DNA of 64,000 nucleotides, taken from Desulfocucumis sp964643075. GTDB lineage: Bacteria; Bacillota; Desulfotomaculia; Desulfotomaculales; Desulfocucumaceae. The notes under the pieces are model-generated. The model searched no databases. It worked only from the letters and a program-made list of their open reading frames with translations, and was not told the DNA's origin. The position numbers were made by a program, and so were the translations under genes. Shown piece by piece: positions 8,295 through 17,408 of the stretch (positions are counted from its first letter, which is position 1; each line of letters begins with the position of its first letter). The stretch lies in assembly GCA_964643075.1 (NCBI GenBank), contig CAZXQO010000005.1:73637-137636 (forward strand), in the 5' to 3' direction.

Positions 8295-9029
8295 ATGAAG
8301 AGTTATATTTATGAAATATTTTCTTCGGTGCAGGGTGAGGGGCCCTTGCTGGGCTGCCGCCAGGTGTTTGTTCGTTTTGCCGGCTGTAATCTCTCATGTT
8401 CCTATTGCGATACGCCAACTGGACCCGCGCCTGCCATCTGCAGGGTTGAGAATTCCGCCGGAGAGAATGTTTTCAAAGAAATAGAAAACCCTCTGGATGC
8501 CGGGCGGGCTGCGGAGTTGATAAATAGCTACGGATTGTTCATACATCATTCCGTAAGCCTTACCGGTGGTGAGCCATTGCTTCACGCTGAATATTTGCTG
8601 GAGCTAATTCCTCTCATAAAGGGTGCCAGGCAAGGGATATATCTCGAAACAAACGGTACCCTTCCCCGGGAACTGTCCAGGCTTATCCACCTGGTGGATA
8701 TAGTATCCATGGATATAAAGCTGCCGGGAATTGCCGGCACGGAACCATTATGGGAAGAACACCGCAGATTTTTATATATAGCACGGGAAAGGGAGGTATT
8801 TGTCAAAATTGTGGTAAATAATTCTACCCAACAGGATGAAATCAAAAAGGCCGCCGGGATTATTCGAGAGGTTGGTGAAAATATACCATTAATTATTCAG
8901 CCCGCCACTGAGTCCGGGAATTTTTGTCTGGATGCCGGGGGTGTGCGACGTTTTCAGTTCCTGGCACTGGATATGTTGAAGGATGTGCGGGTTATACCTC
9001 AAACCCACGTGGTTATGGGGCTAAATTAA
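8295..9029 (+). CDS. queE: 7-carboxy-7-deazaguanine synthase (radical SAM)
   Basis: QueE performs the radical ring contraction of 6-carboxytetrahydropterin to 7-carboxy-7-deazaguanine. The 244-residue protein has SSVQGEGPLLGCRQVFVRF at the N-terminus, the cluster motif CNLSCSYCDTP (CX3CX2C) near residues 36-46, and SLTGGEPLLH near 92 for SAM binding. An insertion after the cluster motif is typical of the clostridial QueE type. It starts immediately after the DUF366 stop codon. Confidence 0.93.
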   Translation: MKSYIYEIFSSVQGEGPLLGCRQVFVRFAGCNLSCSYCDTPTGPAPAICRVENSAGENVFKEIENPLDAGRAAELINSYGLFIHHSVSLTGGEPLLHAEYLLELIPLIKGARQGIYLETNGTLPRELSRLIHLVDIVSMDIKLPGIAGTEPLWEEHRRFLYIAREREVFVKIVVNNSTQQDEIKKAAGIIREVGENIPLIIQPATESGNFCLDAGGVRRFQFLALDMLKDVRVIPQTHVVMGLN

Positions 9030-9170
9030 TAATAGTTTTGGTGTAATTATTCAGGCATGACTCGAAGGTCAAATTAATTGTCAAATATCAAAAGTCGTAT
9101 GTCAAAAGTCAATGAGAACTGGGAACCTTGAACCTTAGACCTTATGCTGTACTGGAGGGAGAATGGAGAA

Positions 9171-9731
9171 ATGGTTGACACAAATAAAATTGAAACAGCG
9201 GTACGTATGATATTGGAAGCCATCGGGGAGAATCCGGACCGGGAAGGGCTGCAGGATACTCCCAGCAGGGTAGCCCGCATGTACCAGGAAATTTTTTGTG
9301 GGCTTTGGGAAGATCCTCAGAAGCATTTGCAAAAAATGTTTTCCGAGGAGCATGAGGAAATGGTGCTGGTAAAGGATATTCCGTTTTATTCCATGTGCGA
9401 ACATCACCTACTGCCTTTCTTCGGGCGGGCACATGTAGCTTATATTCCCCGTAAGGGCAATATTACCGGTCTTTCCAAACTGGCCAGGGTAGTGGAGGGC
9501 TATGCCAAACGTCCTCAGTTGCAGGAACGCCTAACCAGCCAAATAGCCGATGCCATTATGAAAAGGCTCAATCCACACGGTGTGGTGGTGGTTCTGGAAG
9601 CGGAGCATATGTGCATGACACTGAGGGGTATACGGAAGCCCGGTTCGAAGACGGTCACCTCTGCAGTCAGGGGTTCGTTCCAGAAAAATGAGGCCACCAG
9701 AGCCGAAGCCTTGATGCTGATAAAAGGTTAG
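9171..9731 (+). CDS. folE: GTP cyclohydrolase I
   Basis: FolE converts GTP to 7,8-dihydroneopterin triphosphate, the entry step for both folate and the QueD pathway. The 186-residue protein has the zinc/catalytic motifs SMCEHHLLPFFG (Cys and two His near residues 72-77) and HMCMTLRGI (Cys near 145). I start at ATG 9171, behind GGAGGGAGAATGGAGAA; an upstream ATG at 9144 would add nine non-conserved residues. The 141 bases before it contain short direct repeats (TCAAAAGTC, GAACCTTAGACC). Location beside que genes suggests it feeds preQ0 synthesis. Confidence 0.94.
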   Translation: MVDTNKIETAVRMILEAIGENPDREGLQDTPSRVARMYQEIFCGLWEDPQKHLQKMFSEEHEEMVLVKDIPFYSMCEHHLLPFFGRAHVAYIPRKGNITGLSKLARVVEGYAKRPQLQERLTSQIADAIMKRLNPHGVVVVLEAEHMCMTLRGIRKPGSKTVTSAVRGSFQKNEATRAEALMLIKG

Positions 9732-9743
9732 GGGGAGTGGCAG

Positions 9744-9932
9744 ATGGATGAGAATCAGGAAAAATTCGGCGGCAAGCTTGAATTAATCGCCACCAGAGCC
9801 TTTGAGCCATATAATGATATGTACAGGATTGTAGATTTTTTAAATAAAAACCTAAAAGAAAAAAGGGTCATGTTCGGACTGACAAAGGATAAAAAAAGCG
9901 GAAAAATGTCGATTTCAATATATGAAGTATAA
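9744..9932 (+). CDS. YpmA-like small protein (DUF4264)
   Basis: A 62-residue soluble protein. The core YNDMYRIVDFLNKNLKEK followed by MFGLTKD and a final short strand SISIYEV matches the YpmA/DUF4264 family of Firmicutes, whose function is unknown. A strong ribosome site (AGGGGGAG) precedes the ATG. It lies 12 bases after folE and 15 before surE, so it is probably in the same transcript. Confidence 0.75.
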   Translation: MDENQEKFGGKLELIATRAFEPYNDMYRIVDFLNKNLKEKRVMFGLTKDKKSGKMSISIYEV

Positions 9933-9947
9933 TTGCCGGGAGGATAT

Positions 9948-10709
9948 ATGCGAATCCTGATCAGTAATGATGACGGTATTCATGCCGATGGGATTAATGT
10001 TTTGCGCGAGAGCCTGGAGAAACTGGAAATAATTAAAGAAATATACGTAGCCGCGCCGGATCGGGAGCGCAGCGCCGTGGGACATGGCATAACCATGCAC
10101 AGGCCGCTAAGGGTGAAGGAGATAAAATACCCTTCTGGAAAATCCTTAGGCTGGGCTGTGGACGGCACTCCTGCTGACTGCGTTAAATTGGCGGTGGAGG
10201 AGTTGATTCCAAACCCTCCGGACTTAGTAGTATCGGGAATTAACCAGGGCTCGAATCTCGGCACCGATGTTCTATATTCCGGTACCGTGTCGGCGGCGGT
10301 GGAAGGTGTGGTGAACGGTTTTCCGTCCGTAGCACTTTCCCTCACCAGTTTTCGGGACCATGATTTTACCCATGCTGCCGATTTCTCCGCCAGGCTGGTG
10401 GCAAGGGTGCTAACAGAGTTTCTGGAACCGGGTACCCTCATAAATGTGAATATTCCCCCGGGAATCCCCCAGGGGGTGAGGGTAACCAGATTGGGTTACC
10501 GGCGTTATATTAATATTTTCGACAAGAGAACGGACCCTAGGGGCAGGGACTATTACTGGATGGCCGGGGAGCCACTGGAACTGGATGAAAATTCTCCAGA
10601 TACTGATGTTTTGGCCTGCCGGGAAGGTTATATCGCCATCACACCCATAAAAATTGATCTTACCAGCTACAGAGAGATCGAAAAACTGAAAAAGTGGGAT
10701 TTCATTTAA
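9948..10709 (+). CDS. surE: 5'/3'-nucleotidase SurE
   Basis: SurE dephosphorylates nucleoside monophosphates in the cytoplasm. The 253-residue protein begins MRILISNDDGIHADG, where the adjacent aspartates bind the metal, followed by DRERSAVGHGITM, the conserved DGTPADCVKL near residue 72 and VVSGINQGSNLG near 91. I start at ATG 9948, behind GGGAGGA; an in-frame TTG at 9933 would add five residues and has no better site. It is the last gene of the que-folE-ypmA run and ends at a hairpin shared with spoVB. Confidence 0.94.
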   Translation: MRILISNDDGIHADGINVLRESLEKLEIIKEIYVAAPDRERSAVGHGITMHRPLRVKEIKYPSGKSLGWAVDGTPADCVKLAVEELIPNPPDLVVSGINQGSNLGTDVLYSGTVSAAVEGVVNGFPSVALSLTSFRDHDFTHAADFSARLVARVLTEFLEPGTLINVNIPPGIPQGVRVTRLGYRRYINIFDKRTDPRGRDYYWMAGEPLELDENSPDTDVLACREGYIAITPIKIDLTSYREIEKLKKWDFI

Positions 10710-10710
10710 A

Positions 10711-10738
10711 GGGCACACCATCAACGGCGTGCCCTGTT
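10711..10738. terminator. Bidirectional hairpin between surE and the flippase gene
   Basis: GGGCAC-A-CC, loop ATCAAC, GG-C-GTGCCC follows the surE stop and overlaps the last codons of the convergent gene at 10721. The plus-strand tail is TGTTTATG, so termination strength is moderate. Confidence 0.55.
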
Positions 10739-12280
10739 TATGATGCAGATAATTTTATCCAGGTCGTTTTTATGTATGCCATTAATCAGGTACAATACGG
10801 CGACATAAGCTAGTCCTCCGGCCGCTAGTGTACCTGTCAGGGAGAGCCAGGGCGAAAATCCGGTGGACAGCAGGAACAGTTTGCATTGCCACATGGTTAT
10901 ACCGCAGCCAGCGGATGCCACAGCCGGTTTTATAAAGCACATGGAAATATCCGGCCTTAACCCGGTGATATTTTTTAGATCCAGGTAATTAAGGGAAGAC
11001 ATAATAATATAGGAGATACACAGGGACAATGCTGCCCCATTAATTAGCAAATGATTTGCGGAAGTTAAAAAATAAATTCCCGCCAGTTTTATGGCCGAGG
11101 ATATAAGCATGTTTTTAAAAGGGACCGACGGCTTGCCTAAACCCTGTAGCATGCCGGTGACCGTTTGACTAAGGTACAGGAAAGGGCCGCTAACAGCCAG
11201 GATCATTAACGGGGTTCCGGCAGAGCCGTAACCGAATAGCACTTGGCATAATTCCCTGGGCACAACCAGAAAAACGGCAAGCATAGGTGCGCCGGTGATA
11301 ATGGTCAGGCGGAGGGCTTCTTCAACTCTGTTGTTAACCAGCCGCAGGTTTCCCTGGGCCAGCGCTTCGCTTATGGCCGGTACCAGAGCTATGGCTAAAG
11401 CAATGGTTAAAGCGCCGGGTGTAAACAAAAGGGCTTCCGCAATACCCACAAATTGTCCGTATAATGCAGTGGCCTGATCAGTGCTTAAGCCGGCGGCTTG
11501 AAGTTGCCTGGGAATCATGACGGCTTCAATGGTCATTATTACGGTGGACAGAAACCTGGTCATGGTCACCGGAACACCCAGCCCGAATATTCTGCGGACA
11601 GGCAAAAGCAGGGGCTCACTATAAAAAGGCTGATGGTCAAGCAATGCCGGTCGCTTAAATATAAATATCCAGAGCATTAAAATAAACCCCGCCAGTTCAC
11701 CGCAGACCACTCCCAGGGATATACCCACAGCGGCGTATACAACTCCCCTGGGGAGCATTAACCAGGCGATGGTCAGCCCGCAAATTACGCGGACTAGCTG
11801 TTCCACCGCCTGGGTCACGGCGGTGGGCGTCATCATCTGAAGGCCCTGGAAAAAACCACGAAAGGCTGAACAGAGGGATACAATAATCACTCCGGGCAGC
11901 AGGCTAAGGAAGCAGTAATATACCTTGGGGTTAGGGAAAAGGTAATTTTGTATTAAGGGTGCGCCAATGAGGACTGATAGGGTAACCGCGATACTGATGA
12001 GGGCTATGGAAAGGAAAGAAATTTTAAAAACCCGGTATGCGCCGGGGAGGTTGTTTTTAGCCATTTCTTCAGCCACCAGCTTTGATACTGCCACCGGAAT
12101 GCCCATACTTGCTACTACCAGTAATAGTATATACACCGGGAAGGCTATATTAAAGAGACCCACACCCTCAGGCTTGATCAGTCGCATCATGAAAATCTGA
12201 TAAATGAAACCAATAGCCCGGTTGAAGATGTTGGCCAGCAGCAGCACCATTGCGCCGTATATGAAAGACTGACCGGACAT
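10721..12280 (-). CDS. SpoVB/MurJ-type lipid flippase (MOP superfamily)
   Basis: A 519-residue integral membrane protein with about 14 hydrophobic segments. NIFNRAIGFIYQIFMMRLI, FNIAFPVYILLLVVASMG and the IPVAVSKLVAEE block are typical of stage V sporulation protein B and related cell-wall precursor transporters. I start at ATG 12280 (MSGQSFIYGA) with AGGGGTGG upstream; a longer reading from 12313 adds 11 unsupported residues. It fits a role in spore cortex or peptidoglycan synthesis. Spore formers carry several paralogues, so assignment to the true SpoVB is not certain. Confidence 0.85.
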   Translation of the reverse strand: MSGQSFIYGAMVLLLANIFNRAIGFIYQIFMMRLIKPEGVGLFNIAFPVYILLLVVASMGIPVAVSKLVAEEMAKNNLPGAYRVFKISFLSIALISIAVTLSVLIGAPLIQNYLFPNPKVYYCFLSLLPGVIIVSLCSAFRGFFQGLQMMTPTAVTQAVEQLVRVICGLTIAWLMLPRGVVYAAVGISLGVVCGELAGFILMLWIFIFKRPALLDHQPFYSEPLLLPVRRIFGLGVPVTMTRFLSTVIMTIEAVMIPRQLQAAGLSTDQATALYGQFVGIAEALLFTPGALTIALAIALVPAISEALAQGNLRLVNNRVEEALRLTIITGAPMLAVFLVVPRELCQVLFGYGSAGTPLMILAVSGPFLYLSQTVTGMLQGLGKPSVPFKNMLISSAIKLAGIYFLTSANHLLINGAALSLCISYIIMSSLNYLDLKNITGLRPDISMCFIKPAVASAGCGITMWQCKLFLLSTGFSPWLSLTGTLAAGGLAYVAVLYLINGIHKNDLDKIICIINRARR

Positions 12281-12564
12281 GTTATCCACCCCTGCTGCTA
12301 TATGTATGTCCATCCGGTTCCTGGTATGAGGGCAACCGCTGGACAGGCCAGATGTTTTTTATATAGTGCCCCTGAAAAAAATAAAAGGAATTTGTGGTTG
12401 CGATGTAGAATAAACAATTCGTTAAATATAGGCTTTTTTATATTATTAAAATGTTAAGGTGTCGCTGGAGCGGTCCTGATTAGGATTTTTTTTATGTATG
12501 GCTGTTTTTAGTATATAAAAGCTATTCCAGGGGTACCATTATTTACAAAAAGGAGGCAAATAGT

Positions 12565-14583
12565 TTGAAGAGTTATCCAAATACTAAAATTCGCAACATC
12601 GGAGTTGTGGCCCATGGTGGGGCGGGTAAAACTTCACTTACCGAGGCCATGCTCTTTAATACCGGTGCGGTTAATAGGTTGGGTAGGGTGGAAGATGGAA
12701 CCACCACGGCCGATTATCACCCGGAAGAAATAAATCGTCAGGTCACCATTCATGCCACGCTGGTGCCATGTGAGTGGAAAGACTGTAAATTAAATGTTAT
12801 CGACACACCGGGATATTCCGATTTTATCAGTGAGGTTAAAGGAACACTACGGGTTGTGGATGGTACTTTGTTTGTGGTTTCTGCCGTGGACGGCGTTGAA
12901 GTGCAGACAGATGTGATCTGGGACTTTGCCGGAGAGGCTAACCTGCCGCGGTTGATCTTTATCAATAAAATGGATCGTGAGAACGCCAATTTTTATAAAG
13001 TGCTTGATGAATTAGTAGAAGACTTCGGTTCAGCCATTGTCCCAGTACAGCTACCCATCGGTCAGGCCCTGGACTTTTCCGGGGTGGTGGACCTGCTGGA
13101 GAAAAAGGCATATAGCTACAAAGACGGCAAAGCAGCGGAAACAGCCATTCCAGCCGATATGGAAGATCAGCTAAGCGAGTACAGAGAAAAGCTTATTGAA
13201 GCAGCCGTGGAGGCTGATGATGATTTAATGATGAAATACCTGGAGGGTGAGGAATTAACCCCGGAGGAAATCACCGCCGGCCTGGCCAAGGGAGTTAAGC
13301 AAGGTAAGGTATTCCCGGTGCTCTGCGGTTCAGCTACCAAGAACATGGCCGTTACCACCTTGATGGACTTTCTGGTAAAATATTTCCCCACCCCGGAAGT
13401 GGAAGAAGGGAAACCTTTCTGTGGTCTGGTATGGAAAACCCTGGCTGACCCCTACGTGGGCAAGATGAACTTTATCCGGGTATATACCGGTGCCCTGAAG
13501 GGCGACAGTAACGTGCTTAATTCTACCAAAGATAAGTTGGAAAAGGTTGGTCAGGTTCTTTATGTGCGGGGAAAAACCTCGGCCCAGACTCCGGAAATTC
13601 CCGCTGGTGATATTGGTGTGCTGGTTAAACTACAGGAAACCGGTACCGCTGATACCATGTGCGACAAGGACAACAAAGTGGTGCTGGAAGGTATACAATT
13701 CCCCGAGCCTACATTCTCGGTAGCCATATTCCCCAAGAGTAAAGGGGACGAAGATAAGCTGGGTGTGGCCATCAGCAAGATACTGGAGGAAGATCCGGCA
13801 GTCAGGGTGAAAAAGAGCGTAGAAACGAAAGAAACGCTGATGACCGGTATGGGCGAGACACACCTGGATATTATTATAGACCGCATGAAGCGCAGGTACG
13901 GTGTAGACGTGACTGTGGAAACCCCCAAGGTACCCTACCGGGAGACCATCAGATCCACAGTGCAGGTTGAAGGCAAGCATAAAAAACAAACCGGTGGTCA
14001 TGGTCAGTTCGGTCACGTTTGGATTCGCTTTGAGCCTACTCAGGGAGATTTCGAGTTTAGCGAAGAAGTGTTCGGCGGCTCGGTGCCCAAAAACTATTTC
14101 CCGGCCGTGGAAAAAGGTTTGCGTGAAGCCATGGTGGAAGGCGTTCTGGCAGGGTATCCCGTTTCCGGAGTTAAGGCCGTACTGTACGATGGTTCCTACC
14201 ACCCGGTAGATTCCTCGGAAATGGCCTTTAAAATTGCCGCCGGACTTGCCTTCAAAAAGGGTATACAACAGGCCAAGCCAGTGCTGCTGGAACCCATCAT
14301 GGAGGTTGAGGTTGTAGTCCCGGAAAACTTTATGGGTGATATCATCAGCGACTTCAATACCAAGCGCGGCCGGGTGCTGGGCATGGAACCATCCGGCAAG
14401 ACCACCAAGGTCAAAGCCATGGTGCCCCTATCTGAAATGTATCGCTACGCCATCGACCTTAAATCCATGACCCAGGGCAGAGGCTATTTCAAAATGGAAT
14501 TCAGCGGCTACGAGGAGGTCCCCGGCAGACTGGCGGAGGACGTAATAAAGAAGGCCAAAGCTGCCCAGGAAGCTGAAAAGTAA
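12565..14583 (+). CDS. Elongation factor G-like GTPase (EF-G2 type)
   Basis: A 672-residue translational GTPase with EF-G domains I-V. The P-loop is AHGGAGKTS (residues 17-25), G4 is NKMD and the C-terminal EF-G domains IV and V are complete. The G3 motif reads DTPGYSDF: the catalytic histidine of canonical EF-G (DTPGHVDF) is replaced by tyrosine. This is seen in the FusA2-like paralogue group rather than the main translocase, so GTP hydrolysis may be slow. Start is TTG behind AGGAGG. It stands alone between two terminators, not in a str operon. Confidence 0.88.
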   Translation: MKSYPNTKIRNIGVVAHGGAGKTSLTEAMLFNTGAVNRLGRVEDGTTTADYHPEEINRQVTIHATLVPCEWKDCKLNVIDTPGYSDFISEVKGTLRVVDGTLFVVSAVDGVEVQTDVIWDFAGEANLPRLIFINKMDRENANFYKVLDELVEDFGSAIVPVQLPIGQALDFSGVVDLLEKKAYSYKDGKAAETAIPADMEDQLSEYREKLIEAAVEADDDLMMKYLEGEELTPEEITAGLAKGVKQGKVFPVLCGSATKNMAVTTLMDFLVKYFPTPEVEEGKPFCGLVWKTLADPYVGKMNFIRVYTGALKGDSNVLNSTKDKLEKVGQVLYVRGKTSAQTPEIPAGDIGVLVKLQETGTADTMCDKDNKVVLEGIQFPEPTFSVAIFPKSKGDEDKLGVAISKILEEDPAVRVKKSVETKETLMTGMGETHLDIIIDRMKRRYGVDVTVETPKVPYRETIRSTVQVEGKHKKQTGGHGQFGHVWIRFEPTQGDFEFSEEVFGGSVPKNYFPAVEKGLREAMVEGVLAGYPVSGVKAVLYDGSYHPVDSSEMAFKIAAGLAFKKGIQQAKPVLLEPIMEVEVVVPENFMGDIISDFNTKRGRVLGMEPSGKTTKVKAMVPLSEMYRYAIDLKSMTQGRGYFKMEFSGYEEVPGRLAEDVIKKAKAAQEAEK

Positions 14584-14590
14584 AGATAAG

Positions 14591-14642
14591 GCGACGATAA
14601 AAAACAGGAGTGGAAAAATCCACTCCTGTTTTTTATCGTCGC
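14591..14642 (+). terminator. Long perfect inverted repeat after the EF-G-like gene
   Basis: Two 24-base arms (14591-14614 and 14619-14642) are exact reverse complements around an AAAA loop; the arm contains AACAGGAGTGGA and the right arm a run of six T. An unusually long terminator. Confidence 0.85.
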
Positions 14643-14733
14643 TGGCGCGGGGTCTGGAAACTCTTTCATTGATTCTGGAATAACATAATAAAAAAATGCT
14701 AATGATTTATGGTGTGGATGGAGGTGTTCCAAT

Positions 14734-15912
14734 TTGATATATTTTGACAATGCCGCCACCAGTTGGCCAAAGCCGGCCGGTGTCATCGAAGCCATGAGAC
14801 ATTGTATTGAGGAAGTTGGTGCAAATCCCGGCAGATCCGGGCATAAAATGTCCCTGGAGGCAAACAAACTGGTTACCGGGACCAGGGAGAGACTGGCATC
14901 TCTTTTTAATATTGATGATCCCGAGCGGATTGTGTTTACCCTTAATGCCACAGATTCACTTAATCTGGCCATTAAGGGGCTGCTCAATGCAGGGGAGCAT
15001 GTCATAACCAGTTCCATGGAGCACAACTCGGTAACCCGACCCCTTTACGTCCTTGCCCAAAAAGGGGTTAAGGTGACCAAAATAAATTGCGACAGGGAGG
15101 GCCGGATAAATTTAAAAGATATTGAAGCCGCCATAAATTCCGCTACCAGAGCAATTTTCATAACCCATGCCTCCAATGTATCAGGCACTTTGATGCCGGT
15201 GGGGGAGATTGGCAGTCTGGCTAAAAGAAAAGGACTCCGGCTGCTGGTGGATGCTGCCCAGACTGCAGGCCTGTTTGCCATTGACGTAAAGGATATGAAT
15301 ATCGATTTGCTGGCCTTTCCGGGGCATAAAAGTCTTATGGGCCCGCCGGGAACCGGAGGGCTATACATTAAAGATGGTGTAAATTTAATTCCATTGAAGG
15401 AAGGCGGAACCGGCAGTCATTCCGAGGTGCCAGGGCAGCCGGAAATGATGCCGGAGCGCTATGAAAGCGGTACCCTGAATACGGTGGGCATTGCCGGTCT
15501 GGGGGCCGGTCTTGATTTTATCAAATCCGAGGGAATGGATAAGATACGCAAACATGAACTTGATTTAGCAGAAAGGTTTATGGCGGGGTCGGGCGGTATT
15601 AAGGGCATTAAACTGTATGGTGTAAAAGGCGCCGGAGGCAGGGTGCCGGTGGTTTCCTTCTCTGTGGGGGATAGGCCTGCCGGGGAAATCGGAGCAATAC
15701 TTGACCAGAGGTTTGACATTGCCTGCCGGGCGGGCCTGCACTGCGCACCCGACGCCCATCGCACCCTTGGTACTTTTGAACAGAAGCTGGTCCGCTTCAG
15801 TTTCTCATATTTTAACAAACAGGAAGAAATTGATTTTGCACTTGCATCACTGCGCGAGATTGTGGAAACCAACATGCCGGCCCCGGAAGGGTCCGGGGGC
15901 TGCGGATGCTAG
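14734..15912 (+). CDS. Class V aminotransferase / cysteine desulfurase family protein
   Basis: A 392-residue PLP enzyme of the SufS/NifS superfamily. It begins MIYFDNAATSWPKP, has the PLP aspartate in LLVDAAQTAG near residue 180, the Schiff-base lysine in PGHKSLMGPPG near 199, and the active cysteine region CRAGLHCAPDAH near 330. The C-terminus ends in SGGCGC, a tail I associate with the TIGR01977-type subgroup of anaerobic Firmicutes, probably involved in sulfur mobilisation. Start is TTG with GGAGGTG upstream. No scaffold gene is adjacent, so the acceptor is unknown. Confidence 0.88.
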   Translation: MIYFDNAATSWPKPAGVIEAMRHCIEEVGANPGRSGHKMSLEANKLVTGTRERLASLFNIDDPERIVFTLNATDSLNLAIKGLLNAGEHVITSSMEHNSVTRPLYVLAQKGVKVTKINCDREGRINLKDIEAAINSATRAIFITHASNVSGTLMPVGEIGSLAKRKGLRLLVDAAQTAGLFAIDVKDMNIDLLAFPGHKSLMGPPGTGGLYIKDGVNLIPLKEGGTGSHSEVPGQPEMMPERYESGTLNTVGIAGLGAGLDFIKSEGMDKIRKHELDLAERFMAGSGGIKGIKLYGVKGAGGRVPVVSFSVGDRPAGEIGAILDQRFDIACRAGLHCAPDAHRTLGTFEQKLVRFSFSYFNKQEEIDFALASLREIVETNMPAPEGSGGCGC

Positions 15913-15944
15913 TAACAAAGGGCGCTGCCGCGCCCTTTGTTACT
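15911..15944. terminator. Bidirectional terminator
   Basis: AGTAACAAAGGGCGC, loop TGCC, and its exact reverse complement form a 15-base stem that overlaps the stop codons of both convergent neighbours. Confidence 0.85.
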
Positions 15945-17085
15945 CTTTGATCAGATTTTTAGCGATTACAAGTCTCTGGATCTGGTTGGTGCCTTCGTAT
16001 ATCTGGGTGATCTTGGCGTCCCTCATCATCCGCTCAACAGGGTATTCCCGGCAATAGCCGTTTCCCCCCAGTATCTGAACAGCATTGGTGGTTACCATCA
16101 TGGCTGTGTCTGTGGCATACATTTTGGCCATGGAGGCTTCCTTGGACAGCGGCAGCCCCTTGTCTTTAAGCCTGGCTGCCCGATAAACCAGCATCCGGGC
16201 GGCATCAATCTGGGTGGCCATATCGGCCAGCATGAAGCCTACGGCCTGGTGCTCGATGATAGGTTTACCAAACATTACCCGCTCCTTGGCGTAGGCCAGG
16301 GCCACGTCAAACGCTCCCTGAGCGATGCCCAGCCCCTGGGCGCCGATACCTATGCGGCCCGTATCCAGGAGCGCCATGGCAATCCTGAACCCGTCTCCTT
16401 CCATGCTCAGCAGGTTTTCTTTGGGCACCCGGGCGTTGTCGAAGATTAATTCAGTGGTATGAGATGCGTTCAGTCCCATTTTTTCTTCCCTTTTGCCTAT
16501 CAAGAAGCCGGGGGTGTCTTTGTCAATCAGCAGGCAGGTAATACCCTTATAGCCCTTGCTGTCCGGCCCGGTGCGCACAAAGGTTACGTAAACATCAGCC
16601 ACGCCGCCGTTGGTGATGAAAATTTTTGTGCCGTTAACAATGTAGTGATTTCCCTCAAGCCTGGCGGTGGTGGAAAGGTTGCCCGGGTCAGAACCGGCAT
16701 TGGATTCGGTCAGGGCAAAGGCGCCAATGTATTCACCCGCAGCCAGCTTGGGTACATATTTTTGTTTTTGCTCCTCAGTTCCGAAGAGAAGTATGGGGAA
16801 GGTACCCACGGAGGTGTGTACCGCCAGGATGACTCCGGTGGAGGCACAGGCTCTGGATATTTCTTCAATGGTGATGATGTAGGAAAGAAAATCACAGCCT
16901 GCACCGCCCCACTCCTCTGGAATGGGTATCCCCATTAGTCCAAGTTCGCCCATTTTTCTTATGTTTTCCCAGGGAAATTCATGGTTTTGATCATACATCG
17001 CCGCCCTGGGGGCCAGCTCTTTGTTAACTAGTTTGCGTACTATACCGCGCATCATAAGTTGTTCTTCGGTAAGATCTATAGGCAT
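15940..17085 (-). CDS. Acyl-CoA dehydrogenase
   Basis: A 381-residue flavoprotein that oxidises acyl-CoA to enoyl-CoA and passes electrons to ETF. Signature stretches are GAFALTESNAGSDPG near residue 120, GTKIFITNGG, ILGGNGYCREYPVERMMRD near 340, and YEGTNQIQR near 364 with the catalytic glutamate. The start ATG has AGAGGAGTTG upstream. It is about half-identical by eye to the copy at 27147, which is linked to etf genes; this copy is followed upstream by a small membrane gene and a dehydratase-activase operon on the same strand, consistent with acyl-CoA metabolism. Confidence 0.93.
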   Translation of the reverse strand: MPIDLTEEQLMMRGIVRKLVNKELAPRAAMYDQNHEFPWENIRKMGELGLMGIPIPEEWGGAGCDFLSYIITIEEISRACASTGVILAVHTSVGTFPILLFGTEEQKQKYVPKLAAGEYIGAFALTESNAGSDPGNLSTTARLEGNHYIVNGTKIFITNGGVADVYVTFVRTGPDSKGYKGITCLLIDKDTPGFLIGKREEKMGLNASHTTELIFDNARVPKENLLSMEGDGFRIAMALLDTGRIGIGAQGLGIAQGAFDVALAYAKERVMFGKPIIEHQAVGFMLADMATQIDAARMLVYRAARLKDKGLPLSKEASMAKMYATDTAMMVTTNAVQILGGNGYCREYPVERMMRDAKITQIYEGTNQIQRLVIAKNLIKE

Positions 17086-17114
17086 AAGTAATCAACTCCT
17101 CTAATTAATATCAA

Positions 17115-17327
17115 TCAAGGAGATTCATGCTCCGGCATTTTATTACGCCAATAAAGATATATTATCAGGCCCAGCCCAAAAAAAACCGCCGTAAAAAGGC
17201 CCCAGCTCAGCACCTCGCCCAGAGGGCGCCCGCGCTTTCGGCTGTCGTACATTACCCATAAAGCGGAAACAACCATGATGCAAAGTATTAAAATATATAC
17301 CACCTGGGCCAGTATTACGCGATTCAA
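17115..17327 (-). CDS. Small two-helix membrane protein
   Basis: A 70-residue protein with two hydrophobic segments (VVYILILCIMVVSALWVMY, then LFTAVFFGLGLIIYLYW) separated by a basic loop DSRKRGRP. The first segment ending in WVMYDSRKRG is a pattern of small PLDc_N-like or DUF-type membrane proteins, but I cannot assign a family. TTG start behind AAAAGGAGG. It lies 29 bases upstream of the acyl-CoA dehydrogenase on the same strand. Confidence 0.7.
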   Translation of the reverse strand: MNRVILAQVVYILILCIMVVSALWVMYDSRKRGRPLGEVLSWGLFTAVFFGLGLIIYLYWRNKMPEHESP

Positions 17328-17408
17328 TTATAGTCCTCCTTTTCGGGGTTAGGATTAAACACGGATGGTTTTTTTATAATGTGATAAAAAATTAAAATAT
17401 AAACCTTA

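Noticed and set aside
13630..14268. 212-codon open frame on the minus strand inside the EF-G-like gene
   Set aside because: Lies wholly antisense to a clearly conserved gene, has no recognisable domain and no ribosome site; a codon-bias shadow.
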